DNA from: Phycisphaerae bacterium
GTDB lineage: Bacteria > Planctomycetota > Phycisphaerae > Sedimentisphaerales > Anaerobacaceae
Direction: 5' to 3'
Assembly: GCA_021736645.1 (NCBI GenBank)
Contig: JAIPFM010000186.1
Location: 1-53,446, forward strand
DNA: 53,446 nucleotides
The notes beneath the pieces were generated by a model. It was not told the origin of the DNA, ran no database searches, and saw only the letters and a list, made by a program, of their open reading frames with translations. This document shows positions 9,354 to 17,038 of this stretch, one piece after another. Position numbers and translations under genes: made by a program. Positions within the stretch are counted from its first letter, which is position 1. Each line of letters begins with the position of its first letter.

Positions 9354-10295
9354 TCATGTGGATTTGGGGGTGCTGTAGAAAGGCGTTCCATCTCTTTGTA
9401 TACAAAGGACTTGTCTCGACTGAAGTAAGGGTGTCATCAAGTCTTCTGCCCTGGCAAGGGGCAGCCCCAGGCAGGTACAGATATCGGACATGGAGCTGGG
9501 ATGACGGTCTACCAGGTTCAGGATATGGGCCGGGCCAATGGCCTCGCCTGCAGTGGATGGCGCCTTGGAAAAGTCCGCAATAATCTCACATTTTGGCCCA
9601 AGATGATTGGCCATGGCGAGCATCCTTTCCGGGCTCAAACGAGCAATGCCCGAGTCTGCTGTCGGCCGAACCGCAGTATTGAGCTGAACCCGATCCGGCG
9701 CGATGCGTTCAATGGCGAGCTTCAAGGCATCCAGGTGATCCGGATCCGTATTGAGGCCCTCCACCAAGAATATTTCCAGCCAGATCTGACCGGAAAACTG
9801 GGCTCGAAAATCGACCAGTCCCTGAATCAATGCCTGCACAGTGAGCGATTCACAGGGGCGATTGACCCTGGCATAGGCCTCAGGCAGGACTGCGTCCAGA
9901 GAGGGCAGTATCATGTCCGCCTTGGCACACTGGGTCCGCACCTCAGGATCGTTCAGCAGGGTGCTGTTCGTAATAATAGCAATGGGAATTGAGGTCAGGG
10001 TACGAATCCCGTCGATCAAATCACCCAGTCCGGTATTCAGCGTGGGTTCCCCTGATCCTGTCAGGGAGATGACATCAGCCTTGACGCCATCGGCCAGTCT
10101 GGCCTTGAGCTGATCCAGGATCGTTTGAATGTCTACATAGGCCTTGCGCGTCAGGGATTTTTCTGTGGTTCGATCAATCTGGCAGTACACGCAGTCCAGG
10201 GAACACACCTTGTAGGGCACCAGGTCAATGCCCAGACTCAAGCCCAGACGCCTGGAGGGGACAGGCCCGAATACAGTATTTGTCGGCTCTGTCAT
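9354..10295 (-). CDS. Radical SAM protein
   Basis: 313 residues. A canonical radical SAM [4Fe-4S] motif, C-x3-C-x2-C, is seen in CSLDCVYCQ near residue 35, followed by the glycine-rich SAM motif (LTGSGEPTLN) and the rest of a partial TIM barrel (ITNSTLL, LEIFLVEGLN). The N-terminal FGPVPSRRLGLSLGID is typical of a widespread group of uncharacterised radical SAM proteins, distantly like the MoaA/YfkA branch; the C-terminal ~70 residues look like a small winged-helix-type tail. ATG at 10295 is chosen because it starts 2 nt after the kdsA stop codon; the frame stays open further into kdsA. The coupling to kdsA suggests co-expression. The substrate is unknown, and a role in cell envelope chemistry would be a guess from position only. 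Confidence 0.85.
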   Translation of the reverse strand: MTEPTNTVFGPVPSRRLGLSLGIDLVPYKVCSLDCVYCQIDRTTEKSLTRKAYVDIQTILDQLKARLADGVKADVISLTGSGEPTLNTGLGDLIDGIRTLTSIPIAIITNSTLLNDPEVRTQCAKADMILPSLDAVLPEAYARVNRPCESLTVQALIQGLVDFRAQFSGQIWLEIFLVEGLNTDPDHLDALKLAIERIAPDRVQLNTAVRPTADSGIARLSPERMLAMANHLGPKCEIIADFSKAPSTAGEAIGPAHILNLVDRHPSSMSDICTCLGLPLARAEDLMTPLLQSRQVLCIQRDGTPFYSTPKST

Positions 10296-10297
10296 GT

Positions 10298-11119
10298 TTA
10301 TCTCAGTATGTCGAAGATGTGCTTGCACTGGGCCACGACAGTCTCCAGACGATCCAGAGGCAGGACACATGCAGCATCGGACCGGGCCTCAGCCGGGCGG
10401 GGATGGACTTCCAGGAACAGACCATTCGCGCCGGCAGCCACAGCAGCCCTGGCCAGGAGGGGGGCCATGTCCGGAGATCCGGCACTGGTAGTGCCCAGAC
10501 CGCCCGGTTGCTGTGTGCTGTGCGTGGCATCAAAGATGACAGGGCAGCCCAGGGTCTTCATAATGGCAATGGCGGTCATATCATTGACCAGACGGTTGTA
10601 TCCAAAGAATGTGCCGCGTTCAGTCAGCATGATCTGGTCATTGCCGCTGGCCTTAAGCTTGTCCACCACATTGGCCATCTCCTGAGGGGATAGAAATTGC
10701 CCCTTTTTAACGCTCACAGGTTTGCCCGTATTTGCGCAGGCCTTCAGAAGATCGGTTTGTCTGCACAGGAATGCAGGGATCTGAAGGCAATCTATCACGC
10801 TACCCACGGGTTCGGCCTGAGCCGTTTCATGCACATCCGTCATCACGGCCAGGCCAGTCTTCTCCCGGACCGTATTGAGGATCTCCAGGCCCTTGTCCAG
10901 GCCCGGCCCGCGAAAGCTCGTCAGGCTCGAACGATTGGCCTTGTCAAAACTTGCCTTGAATATAGACGGGACGCCAGTACTCTGGCTCACCTTGACAAGG
11001 TGCTCGGCAATCTCAAGGCAATTGTCCAGATCCTCAATCACGCAGGGTCCTGCCATCAAGAACAGGGGCTGGTCGAGCCCCACAGGTACTGATCCAATCT
11101 TAAACGACCTTGCGCTCAT
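10298..11119 (-). CDS. kdsA: 3-deoxy-8-phosphooctulonate (KDO8P) synthase
   Basis: 273 residues, the normal length. The enzyme condenses phosphoenolpyruvate with arabinose 5-phosphate to KDO 8-phosphate, the first committed step to the Kdo sugar of lipopolysaccharide. Typical segments: LMAGPCVIED near residue 22, FKASFDKANRSS, SVKKGQFLSP, MLTERGTFFGYN, PVIFDATHS and the C-terminal FLEVHPRPAEARSDA. Its presence implies an outer membrane with Kdo-containing lipid. The ribosome binding site AAGGAA lies just before the ATG. A GTTTTTA heptamer array (11141-11161) sits 22 nt upstream, and the gene is divergent from the Lrp/trp-like operon across a 227-nt gap. Confidence 0.96.
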   Translation of the reverse strand: MSARSFKIGSVPVGLDQPLFLMAGPCVIEDLDNCLEIAEHLVKVSQSTGVPSIFKASFDKANRSSLTSFRGPGLDKGLEILNTVREKTGLAVMTDVHETAQAEPVGSVIDCLQIPAFLCRQTDLLKACANTGKPVSVKKGQFLSPQEMANVVDKLKASGNDQIMLTERGTFFGYNRLVNDMTAIAIMKTLGCPVIFDATHSTQQPGGLGTTSAGSPDMAPLLARAAVAAGANGLFLEVHPRPAEARSDAACVLPLDRLETVVAQCKHIFDILR

Positions 11120-11140
11120 GTGTCTTCCTTGTTAATTTGT

Positions 11141-11161
11141 GTTTTTAGTTTTTAGTTTTTG
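11141..11161 (-). repeat. Heptamer repeat (GTTTTTA, 3 units)
   Basis: Three tandem copies of GTTTTTA (the last ending in G). On the minus strand this reads AAAAACT repeats, 22 nt before the kdsA start. Related arrays occur at 17948-17973 and 18947-18973. Confidence 0.85.
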
Positions 11162-11256
11162 ATTCAGAGCCAGCATGCTCAGAGGGCCAAGTATACAGTC
11201 CGCCTGTGTTTCCTGCCATTGTTTTTGTGAGGCCACAGATGGGTGGTGTCGCCCAA

Positions 11257-11276
11257 CCTGTCTATTGACAGACAGG
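11257..11276. promoter_or_regulatory. Palindromic operator-like site over the -35 box
   Basis: A perfect 7-bp inverted repeat, CCTGTCT (11257-11263) and AGACAGG (11270-11276), with a 6-nt centre. The right arm and centre cover the TTGACA -35 element of the promoter just downstream. A dimeric repressor bound here would block RNA polymerase. The binding protein is not identifiable: the first gene of the operon has an effector-binding domain but no DNA-binding domain. Confidence 0.6.
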
Positions 11277-11292
11277 TCAATTCTACTATAAA
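11265..11292 (+). promoter_or_regulatory. Sigma70-type promoter of the Lrp/trp-like operon
   Basis: Consensus TTGACA at 11265-11270 and TATAAA at 11287-11292 with a 16-nt spacer, 55 nt before the first ATG. It is the best promoter sequence in the window and has a palindrome overlapping the -35 box. The ribosome binding site AAAGGAG lies 8 nt before the ATG at 11347. Confidence 0.72.
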
Positions 11293-11346
11293 CTCCTGCA
11301 AATAAAAGATATTGCGATATTTAACTCATAACAAAGGAGTCGCTGT

Positions 11347-11628
11347 ATGATCACAGCAATCGCCATGATCAATTGTGAGGTCGGTCAAGTCCATGCCGTG
11401 GCAGAAGCCCTGGTTGACCTGGAGGGTATTGCCGAAGTGTATTCCGTGTCAGGAGAATATGACATCATGGCGATACTCCGCGTAAAAGAGTATGAATCCC
11501 TGTCCAAGGTTGTTTCCCAGGGGATGAGTCCGATCAAAGGCATCACCAGAACCAACACGCACATGGCCTTTCGGTGCTACTCCAAGCACAATATGGAGAG
11601 GATGTGGGCGGATTTTATTGCCGAATAA
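11347..11628 (+). CDS. Stand-alone Lrp/AsnC-type ligand-binding (RAM) domain protein
   Basis: 93 residues covering just the alpha/beta ferredoxin-like RAM (AsnC_trans_reg) domain: AIAMINCEVGQVHAVAEALV, then EVYSVSGEYDIMAILRV and GITRTNTHMAFRCYSK. The helix-turn-helix of full-length Lrp/AsnC regulators (~150 residues) is absent and there is no room for it upstream. Stand-alone RAM proteins are known, form oligomers and bind amino acids or related small molecules. Its stop codon is directly followed by the trpC-like ATG, so it is co-translated with a trp-like operon. A natural inference is that it senses an aromatic or amino-acid-like intermediate and modulates a partner protein, since it cannot bind DNA by itself in the usual way. 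Confidence 0.9.
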   Translation: MITAIAMINCEVGQVHAVAEALVDLEGIAEVYSVSGEYDIMAILRVKEYESLSKVVSQGMSPIKGITRTNTHMAFRCYSKHNMERMWADFIAE

Positions 11629-12342
11629 ATGTGTAGCCTCACATTTTCCAATGCTATCCTCCAGGCCCAGTGTCGTGGAGAAATCCCCCTGATTGCGGAT
11701 ATCAAGCCAATCTCTCCGCGAGACGGTGATCTGTTGAGTGAGCGAACCCCTGCTGAACTGGCGCAGGCGCTGGCTGCAGCAGGCGCGTGCGCTTTATCCG
11801 TTGTGACCGAATCCGAGCACTTTGGGGGCAGCCTGGCCATGCTCCAGCAGGTCTGCGGCGCGGTGTCTTTGCCTGTCCTGCGAAAAGACTTTGTCACGTC
11901 CGTGCAGGACGTGGATGACTCGAAAACCGCTGGCGCATCAGCCCTGCTGCTCATCCTGGCCACCACGCCCCCTGATCTGGTGCCTGACCTGTATCATCGT
12001 GCCCATGAGCTGGGTATGGAAGTCGTGGTGGAAGTCCACACCCGCCAGGAGTTGGGTCAGGCCCTCGCTCTGTCGGCCCGAATCATCGGGATCAACAATC
12101 GGGATATTCTACAGCTCGAAAAGGATGCCGGCGATGTCAGAGTGACTGAGACCCTGGCCCCGCTTGTGCCTGACGGGATTCTCACTATTTCCGAAAGCTC
12201 GCTGCTGACCCCGGAGGATATCACACGGGCCATCCAGGCGGGCGCTGATGCCGTGCTGGTGGGTACTGCCATTTTACAGTCAGACAACCTCTGTGCCAGG
12301 GTGGCAGAACTGACTGGCCTTCTGAGAGGACGCGACGCATGA
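11629..12342 (+). CDS. trpC: Indole-3-glycerol-phosphate synthase-like protein (archaeal-type TrpC)
   Basis: 237 residues, shorter than the ~260 of most bacterial TrpC and lacking part of the N-terminal extension. TrpC closes the indole ring from carboxyphenylaminodeoxyribulose 5-phosphate. Conserved elements of the barrel: ADIKPISPRDGDLL, VTESEHFGGS, VLRKDFV (catalytic Lys), VVVEVHTRQEL (catalytic Glu), GINNRDI and ISESSLLTPEDI. The usual E-x-K of strand 1 (AEIK) is D-I-K here, a conservative change at a catalytic position. The P-x-S-P-x-D-G-D-L-L pattern resembles archaeal TrpC. The ATG touches the stop of the preceding gene, and the end overlaps trpF by 4 nt (ATGA). The fold is certain; the substrate is less so, because the operon lacks trpE, trpG, trpA and trpB. 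Confidence 0.88.
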   Translation: MCSLTFSNAILQAQCRGEIPLIADIKPISPRDGDLLSERTPAELAQALAAAGACALSVVTESEHFGGSLAMLQQVCGAVSLPVLRKDFVTSVQDVDDSKTAGASALLLILATTPPDLVPDLYHRAHELGMEVVVEVHTRQELGQALALSARIIGINNRDILQLEKDAGDVRVTETLAPLVPDGILTISESSLLTPEDITRAIQAGADAVLVGTAILQSDNLCARVAELTGLLRGRDA

Positions 12343-13016
12343 CACGTGTAAAAATATGCGGCCTCATGAATCGCGATGACATTCACATGGCCGTGGCTGC
12401 CGGCGCCGATGCACTGGGGTTTGTCACGGAATACCCCATACCCGTGCCCTGGAACCTCTCTCGCCAGGCCGCTGCCGAGTTGGTGGCTTCTGTGCCTCCG
12501 TTTGTGACCACCACGGCAGTGGTGGGCGGCTTCGTTCAGGACATGGTGGATCGAGCCCTTTGCGTGAAGCCACATTTTCTTCAGCTCCATGGGGATGAAA
12601 CCCTGGAGGACATTCAATGGGTGTGTGAGCAGTTGGCCCATACAGGCATCAAGGTACTGAAGGCGCTGCGCATCAATATTGAGACAGGTGAAGCTCAGTT
12701 TTCAGAAACAGATCCTCTCAAGGCCTGTCACCTGCTGGCCCAGTCGGGCGTGTCCGGTCTCGTGGTCGATTCGAAGACCTCTTCGCGGCCCGCAGGTACG
12801 GGTGTGACATTGGATTGGCAGGTGATGCAGCAGGTATCCACCCAATTGGAACTTCCCTTGATCCTGGCAGGGGGGTTGAATGTTGACAATGTGGGTGAGG
12901 CGATCAGGATCGTGCATCCGTATGGCGTGGATGTCATCAGTGGTGTGGAAAAACAAGCTGGCGTCAAAGATGGCCAGTTAATGATTGATTTTGTCAGGGC
13001 AGTGAAAACATCATGA
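12339..13016 (+). CDS. trpF: Phosphoribosylanthranilate isomerase-like protein
   Basis: 225 residues, usual length. TrpF performs the Amadori rearrangement of N-(5-phosphoribosyl)anthranilate. The general base Cys7 is present in VKICGLMNRDD, and the general acid Asp appears in VVDSKTSSRPAGTGVTLDW. Further barrel motifs are FLQLHGDE and LAGGLNVDNVGEAI near the phosphate site. A VPWNLSR segment around residue 37 replaces the common S-x-R-x-(I/V) strand and resembles archaeal versions. It overlaps trpC upstream and the reductase gene downstream by ATGA, so it is translationally coupled on both sides. It could act on phosphoribosylanthranilate or on another N-phosphoribosyl-arylamine, depending on the TrpD-like partner. 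Confidence 0.92.
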   Translation: MTRVKICGLMNRDDIHMAVAAGADALGFVTEYPIPVPWNLSRQAAAELVASVPPFVTTTAVVGGFVQDMVDRALCVKPHFLQLHGDETLEDIQWVCEQLAHTGIKVLKALRINIETGEAQFSETDPLKACHLLAQSGVSGLVVDSKTSSRPAGTGVTLDWQVMQQVSTQLELPLILAGGLNVDNVGEAIRIVHPYGVDVISGVEKQAGVKDGQLMIDFVRAVKTS

Positions 13017-13693
13017 ACAGACCCTATACCTTTATGTTGGTGGCCATGAGCCTGGACGGCAAGATTTCGCCTCGGCGTCATCCGGGTCAACCCAACCCCA
13101 TTGGCCCCACACTGATCCATGAGAAGATCATGACCCTGCACAATGCCCAGCGGTCCACCGTGGATGGCATCATGGTGGGTCTGAACTGTATCCTGCTGGA
13201 CGACTCACGCCTGACCCTGCGTGACAACAAAGGGACAAATCCAACGCGTATTGTCCTGGACGGATTGGCTGAGATTTCCCCGCAATCGCGCATACTGGAC
13301 CACGATGCACCCACGATTATTGCGGTGACTCAGGATGCCCCGGCCCGCAAGGTAAGTGCCTTCAAGGACAGGGGTGCCCATGTTGTGAAGGCAGGTCAGG
13401 GGAAATATGTGGATCTGCCGCACCTGATGAAAGTGCTCTACGAAGACTTCCACATCAAACGCCTGATGGTGGAAGGGGGCGGCACGGTTCACCGCTCCAT
13501 GATCACAGCAGGCTTGTATGATGAACTCCAGTTGATCATGTGTCCCTTTGTCATGGGGGGGTCGGCTTCGATCTCACCGGTGGAAAGAAGTGCTTTCTGG
13601 CCCAGAGGTCATGTGCCGAAATTCACCCTGGAAAAGGCAGAGATCATTGAAAATTACCTGTACATTGTCTATACACCAGAGAAGGAGTTTTAA
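13013..13693 (+). CDS. RibD C-terminal/RIB7-type reductase
   Basis: 226 residues of the dihydrofolate reductase-like RibD_C fold. Seen: YTFMLVAMSLDGKIS at the N-terminus, DGIMVGLNCILLDDSRLT, a TRIVLDG strand, the pyridine-nucleotide loop MVEGGGTVHRSMI, and PFVMGG near the end. In archaea and fungi, single-domain members (ArfC/RIB7) reduce the ribose of a pyrimidine nucleotide to ribitol with NAD(P)H in riboflavin synthesis. There are no other riboflavin genes here. It sits inside a trp-like operon, overlapping trpF by ATGA and abutting the trpD-like ATG at 13694. An alternative reading is that it reduces a ribulose- or ribosyl-amine made by the TrpD/TrpF pair. The fold call is firm; the substrate is open. 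Confidence 0.87.
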   Translation: MNRPYTFMLVAMSLDGKISPRRHPGQPNPIGPTLIHEKIMTLHNAQRSTVDGIMVGLNCILLDDSRLTLRDNKGTNPTRIVLDGLAEISPQSRILDHDAPTIIAVTQDAPARKVSAFKDRGAHVVKAGQGKYVDLPHLMKVLYEDFHIKRLMVEGGGTVHRSMITAGLYDELQLIMCPFVMGGSASISPVERSAFWPRGHVPKFTLEKAEIIENYLYIVYTPEKEF

Positions 13694-14809
13694 ATGGAGA
13701 ATCGAGAAGACAGTTGGAGACAATTTGGCGCCATCGTGGTTCGGTTGACACGCGGTGAAGACATTACCCGGGAAGAGGCCAAGGAGTGTTGGCGGCAGAT
13801 CTGTGAAGAAGAACAAAGTGACCTGCAGCAGGGCGGCTTCATTGGCGCACTCAAGGCCAAACCTGAAACCCCAGAGGAAGTGGCCGGCACATTCGAGGCC
13901 CTGTACGAATATGATACGCTCAAGGTGACAGTGGAGACACCCAGGCCTCTCATTGACAATTGCGGCACTGGCGCAGACACCCTGAAGACCTTTAACATCA
14001 GTACCGGGGCCGCCATTGCAGCGGCGTCCCTCGGGCTTTATGTGGTGCGTCATGCGGCCCGTGCCATCTCCTCCAACTGCGGGGCGATTGATGTGGTGGA
14101 GGCATTCGGTGTGAATGTGGAATCTGCACCGGCCCTGCCCAAGCAGAGTATTGAAAAGGCCGGCATCTGTGCATGGAATGCCTTTTTGCCTACAGTCCAT
14201 CCCAAGACGCTGGCCCGGGTGCTCTCTCAAATTCGTTTTGGCTCTGCCATCAACCTGGTGGGTCCTCTGCTCAATCCCACGATGCCCACGTATAAGGTCA
14301 TGGGCGTGCCCAACAAGGAAATGATCGAAATCGAGGTGAAGACCCTGCGCGAACTGAAATTCAAGAGGGCCTTTGTCATGCACGGCCTGGATGATGCATC
14401 AGGCAAGGGTATGGATGAGCTGACCACCATGGGGACCACCCATGTGGCGGAGCTCATGGAAGACGGATCCATCAAGAACTACACCTTGACCCCAGAGGAC
14501 TTCGGCCTGACGCGTCCCAAATTTGAGGACATTGCCTCCTCACGTGACGTGCAAAAGGACGCCCTGACATTGCTGCGTGTGCTGGCTGGAAAAGATACGG
14601 GTTGCCGGTCTGATATTGTATGTCTCAATGCTGCACCTCTGTTGTATGTCTATGGTGAGGCCCAGGATTTGAAAGAGGGTTTTGCCATGGCCAAACAGGC
14701 CCTGGCCGATGGGCGTGCCTTGAATAAACTGCGTGACTGGGTGACCTGGCAGAATGATGCACCGGAAGATGGACTGCCCACGCTGGATAAGATGATCGAG
14801 AAAATGTAA
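13694..14809 (+). CDS. TrpD-like phosphoribosyltransferase with altered substrate motifs
   Basis: 371 residues, class III phosphoribosyltransferase fold as in anthranilate phosphoribosyltransferase. The PRPP loop reads NCGTGADTLKTFNIST instead of the usual VGTGGDxxxTFNIST, and the segment that is normally KHGNRxxSS reads RHAARAISSNCGAID, so the asparagine that contacts anthranilate in characterised TrpD is alanine here. The block HPKTLARVLSQIRFGSAINL is also compacted relative to the classical HPAMKxVxPxRxELGxRT. I recall a divergent TrpD group with a similar R-H-x-A-R pattern in anaerobic bacteria and archaea. A PRPP-dependent transfer is well supported; anthranilate as acceptor is doubtful. 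It starts right after the reductase stop and is followed within 2 nt by the Mo/W enzyme. Confidence 0.82.
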   Translation: MENREDSWRQFGAIVVRLTRGEDITREEAKECWRQICEEEQSDLQQGGFIGALKAKPETPEEVAGTFEALYEYDTLKVTVETPRPLIDNCGTGADTLKTFNISTGAAIAAASLGLYVVRHAARAISSNCGAIDVVEAFGVNVESAPALPKQSIEKAGICAWNAFLPTVHPKTLARVLSQIRFGSAINLVGPLLNPTMPTYKVMGVPNKEMIEIEVKTLRELKFKRAFVMHGLDDASGKGMDELTTMGTTHVAELMEDGSIKNYTLTPEDFGLTRPKFEDIASSRDVQKDALTLLRVLAGKDTGCRSDIVCLNAAPLLYVYGEAQDLKEGFAMAKQALADGRALNKLRDWVTWQNDAPEDGLPTLDKMIEKM

Positions 14810-14811
14810 GG

Positions 14812-17025
14812 ATGGACATCAAATACTCCAGTTGTTACTTCTGCACCAGCAAGGGCTGCGCCATGAAGGTGTATGTGGAAGACGGTCGCGTACAGAAGGT
14901 TCGGTATGATACGCAGGCCCCGGTCGGACCGGGCGCCTATTGTGTTCGTCCGATCCTGGCCAAAGCCTACCAGGAACATCCCTTCCGGTTGAGCCATCCC
15001 TTAAAACGCTGCGGCGCGCGCGGAGCCAATCAGTGGGAACAGATCAGCTGGGATCAGGCCCTGGACGAAATCTCCCAAAAGCTCGACCACCTGCGTCAGC
15101 GTCACGGTGCCGAAACCCTGGCCACCAGTTCAGGCACAGGACGCGGCGCCTGGGACTTTGCCAAGACGCGTTTCATGAACTGCTTTGGCAGTCCGAACCG
15201 TTTTGGCGTGGTCACGATCTGCTACGGACCGCGCAGTATGGTGTGGTACAGTACCTTCGGGGGCGCCATTGTGCCTGATCGGAAACCCGGAGTCACAGGT
15301 CTGATGGTCCTCTGGGGACGCAATCCCCACGAGGGAGGACCTTCTTCGTGGGCCAGTTTCAAAAAGGCCAAAAAGGCCGACATGCGCACCCTGGTGATTG
15401 ATCCTCGATGCACTGAGGCCAGCCGACAGGCGGACTGCTGGGTTCAGCTCAAGCCCGGTACCGATGCAGCCCTGGCATTGGGGTTGATGCATGTCATTAT
15501 CCAAGAAAAGCTCTATGACGAGGCCTACATTCAAAAATATACCTCCGGATTTGAACCGCTCAAGGCTCGCGTCCAGGAGTACCCGCCGGCACGTGTCGCG
15601 CAAATTACCGGCCTGTCCGTTTATAAAATCAAAGAAATAGCCCGCTTCTTTGCTGCGCATCAACCGCACAATATGGTCATTGGTGTGGCCCCGGAACACA
15701 GTTCTCCCAACAGTATTCAGGCGATCCGTGCCATCAATGTGCTGCGCGCCCTGGTGGGCAGCATCGATGTTAAGGGGGGAGGGGTGATTGCCGGCCCCTG
15801 CAGTGATTTTGTACCGGATGCCCCCATGGAACTCAACCATCTGCTCTCTTCGGAACAACGCAAAAAGCAGATCGGCAGCGACCGTTTCCGGTTCTTGAGT
15901 TATCCTGGTTGGGAACTCGTGGAAGCTCAACTCAAGAAACAGTGGGGCGAGAACCATGCACTGGCCTGCTATCTGAACTGCATGGCCCATGCACCGAGTG
16001 TGTTCCGGGCCATGATCACGGACAAACCCTACCCGGTCAAGGCCCTGATTGTCTCTGGCAGTAATCCTCTGCTGTCCTATGCCAATACCCGGTTGGTCTA
16101 CAACGCCCTGAAGTCACTCGACCTGCTGGTCACCCTGGATGTCACCTGGACACCCACGGCTCAAATCTCAGACTATGTGCTCCCTGCTGCCTGCTGGATG
16201 GAACGGCCTGACATGGGCAATTTTGCCTCGATTGGCGCCTATCCTCTGGTGCAGATTGGGGAAGCGGCATTGCCCGCGCGAGTACCCGGGCAGTATGAGC
16301 GCTACAATGATTATGAATTCTGGCGTGCATTGGGATTGCGACTGGGTCAGGACACACAGTGGCCCTGGCCCACGTTTGAAGAGGTCTGGGAATATCGACT
16401 ATCCGGCATCATGAAAAAACGGGGTGTGACAACCCTGTCAGAGTTTATCCAGCAGCAGCGATGGCAGAAGGACCCCCTGGAGCCGGGTGCGATGGATCGA
16501 GGTCCCCTGGCCACGCCCTCCGGAAAAATTGAACTCTATTCCACCGTCCTGGAGCAACTGGGCTATGACCCGCTGCCTGATTACCAGGAACCCCTGCCCC
16601 CGGATGAGCGGTGGAGCAAGTATCCGCTGCTCAATATCAGCGGTCCGCGCACCATGCCGTATCATCACAGCGAATTTCGGCACATTGATGCCTTTCGTAA
16701 ACAGCATCCTGATCCGATTGTGGAGATCCATGTGGACCTGGCACGGAGAAAAGGCATTACTGATGGGGATTGGGTCTGGATTGAAAGCCCTCTGGGCAGA
16801 GTCAAGCAGCGGGCTCGCTTGACCACCTCACTGGATCCCGGCACCGTATGCACGCAGCATGCCTGGTGGTTCCCGGAAAAGCCTGCCGAAGAACCCTCTC
16901 TGTACGGCCTGTGGGAGTCCAACATCAATGTCACCACGGACGATGACCTGGATAAATGCGACCCCATATCCGGGGGGTGGCCCTACAAGGGACAATACCT
17001 TCGCTGCCGCATTTCAAAGTGTTGA
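14812..17025 (+). CDS. Molybdopterin (Mo/W-bisPGD) enzyme, acetylene hydratase-like branch
   Basis: 737 residues, no Tat signal, so cytoplasmic. An N-terminal [4Fe-4S] site has Cys8, Cys11, Cys16 and Cys44 (C-x2-C-x4-C-x27-C, one residue longer between the second and third Cys than in most relatives). Cys137 (VTICYGPRSM) is in place as protein ligand to Mo/W. Length, RFMNCFGSPN, GTDAALALGLMHVII, RVQEYPPARVAQITG, ATPSGKIELYS and the final SKC match the subfamily of tungsten acetylene hydratase as I recall it, more than formate dehydrogenase or nitrate reductase. But the residue after Cys11 is Thr rather than the catalytic Asp of acetylene hydratase, and Arg46 replaces a Lys after the fourth Cys. 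Probably a hydratase, transhydroxylase or oxidoreductase of unknown substrate, co-transcribed with the trp-like genes. Confidence 0.9.
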   Translation: MDIKYSSCYFCTSKGCAMKVYVEDGRVQKVRYDTQAPVGPGAYCVRPILAKAYQEHPFRLSHPLKRCGARGANQWEQISWDQALDEISQKLDHLRQRHGAETLATSSGTGRGAWDFAKTRFMNCFGSPNRFGVVTICYGPRSMVWYSTFGGAIVPDRKPGVTGLMVLWGRNPHEGGPSSWASFKKAKKADMRTLVIDPRCTEASRQADCWVQLKPGTDAALALGLMHVIIQEKLYDEAYIQKYTSGFEPLKARVQEYPPARVAQITGLSVYKIKEIARFFAAHQPHNMVIGVAPEHSSPNSIQAIRAINVLRALVGSIDVKGGGVIAGPCSDFVPDAPMELNHLLSSEQRKKQIGSDRFRFLSYPGWELVEAQLKKQWGENHALACYLNCMAHAPSVFRAMITDKPYPVKALIVSGSNPLLSYANTRLVYNALKSLDLLVTLDVTWTPTAQISDYVLPAACWMERPDMGNFASIGAYPLVQIGEAALPARVPGQYERYNDYEFWRALGLRLGQDTQWPWPTFEEVWEYRLSGIMKKRGVTTLSEFIQQQRWQKDPLEPGAMDRGPLATPSGKIELYSTVLEQLGYDPLPDYQEPLPPDERWSKYPLLNISGPRTMPYHHSEFRHIDAFRKQHPDPIVEIHVDLARRKGITDGDWVWIESPLGRVKQRARLTTSLDPGTVCTQHAWWFPEKPAEEPSLYGLWESNINVTTDDDLDKCDPISGGWPYKGQYLRCRISKC

Positions 17026-17038
17026 ACAACGAGTATTC

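Noticed and set aside
13574..14383. Open frame antisense to the trpD-like gene
   Set aside because: Shadow of a conserved coding frame, His-rich with no domain.
11629..14809. Interpretation as a normal tryptophan operon
   Set aside because: No trpE, trpG, trpA or trpB is present, the TrpD motifs are altered, and a reductase and a Mo/W enzyme are interleaved. Not excluded, but not assumed.
15130..15990. Open frame antisense to the Mo/W enzyme gene
   Set aside because: The sense strand carries the conserved bis-MGD enzyme. The antisense product has no motif.
14812..17025. Naming the Mo/W enzyme acetylene hydratase or formate dehydrogenase
   Set aside because: The catalytic Asp of acetylene hydratase is Thr here, and formate dehydrogenase hallmarks (selenocysteine or Cys-His-Arg signature) were not seen.
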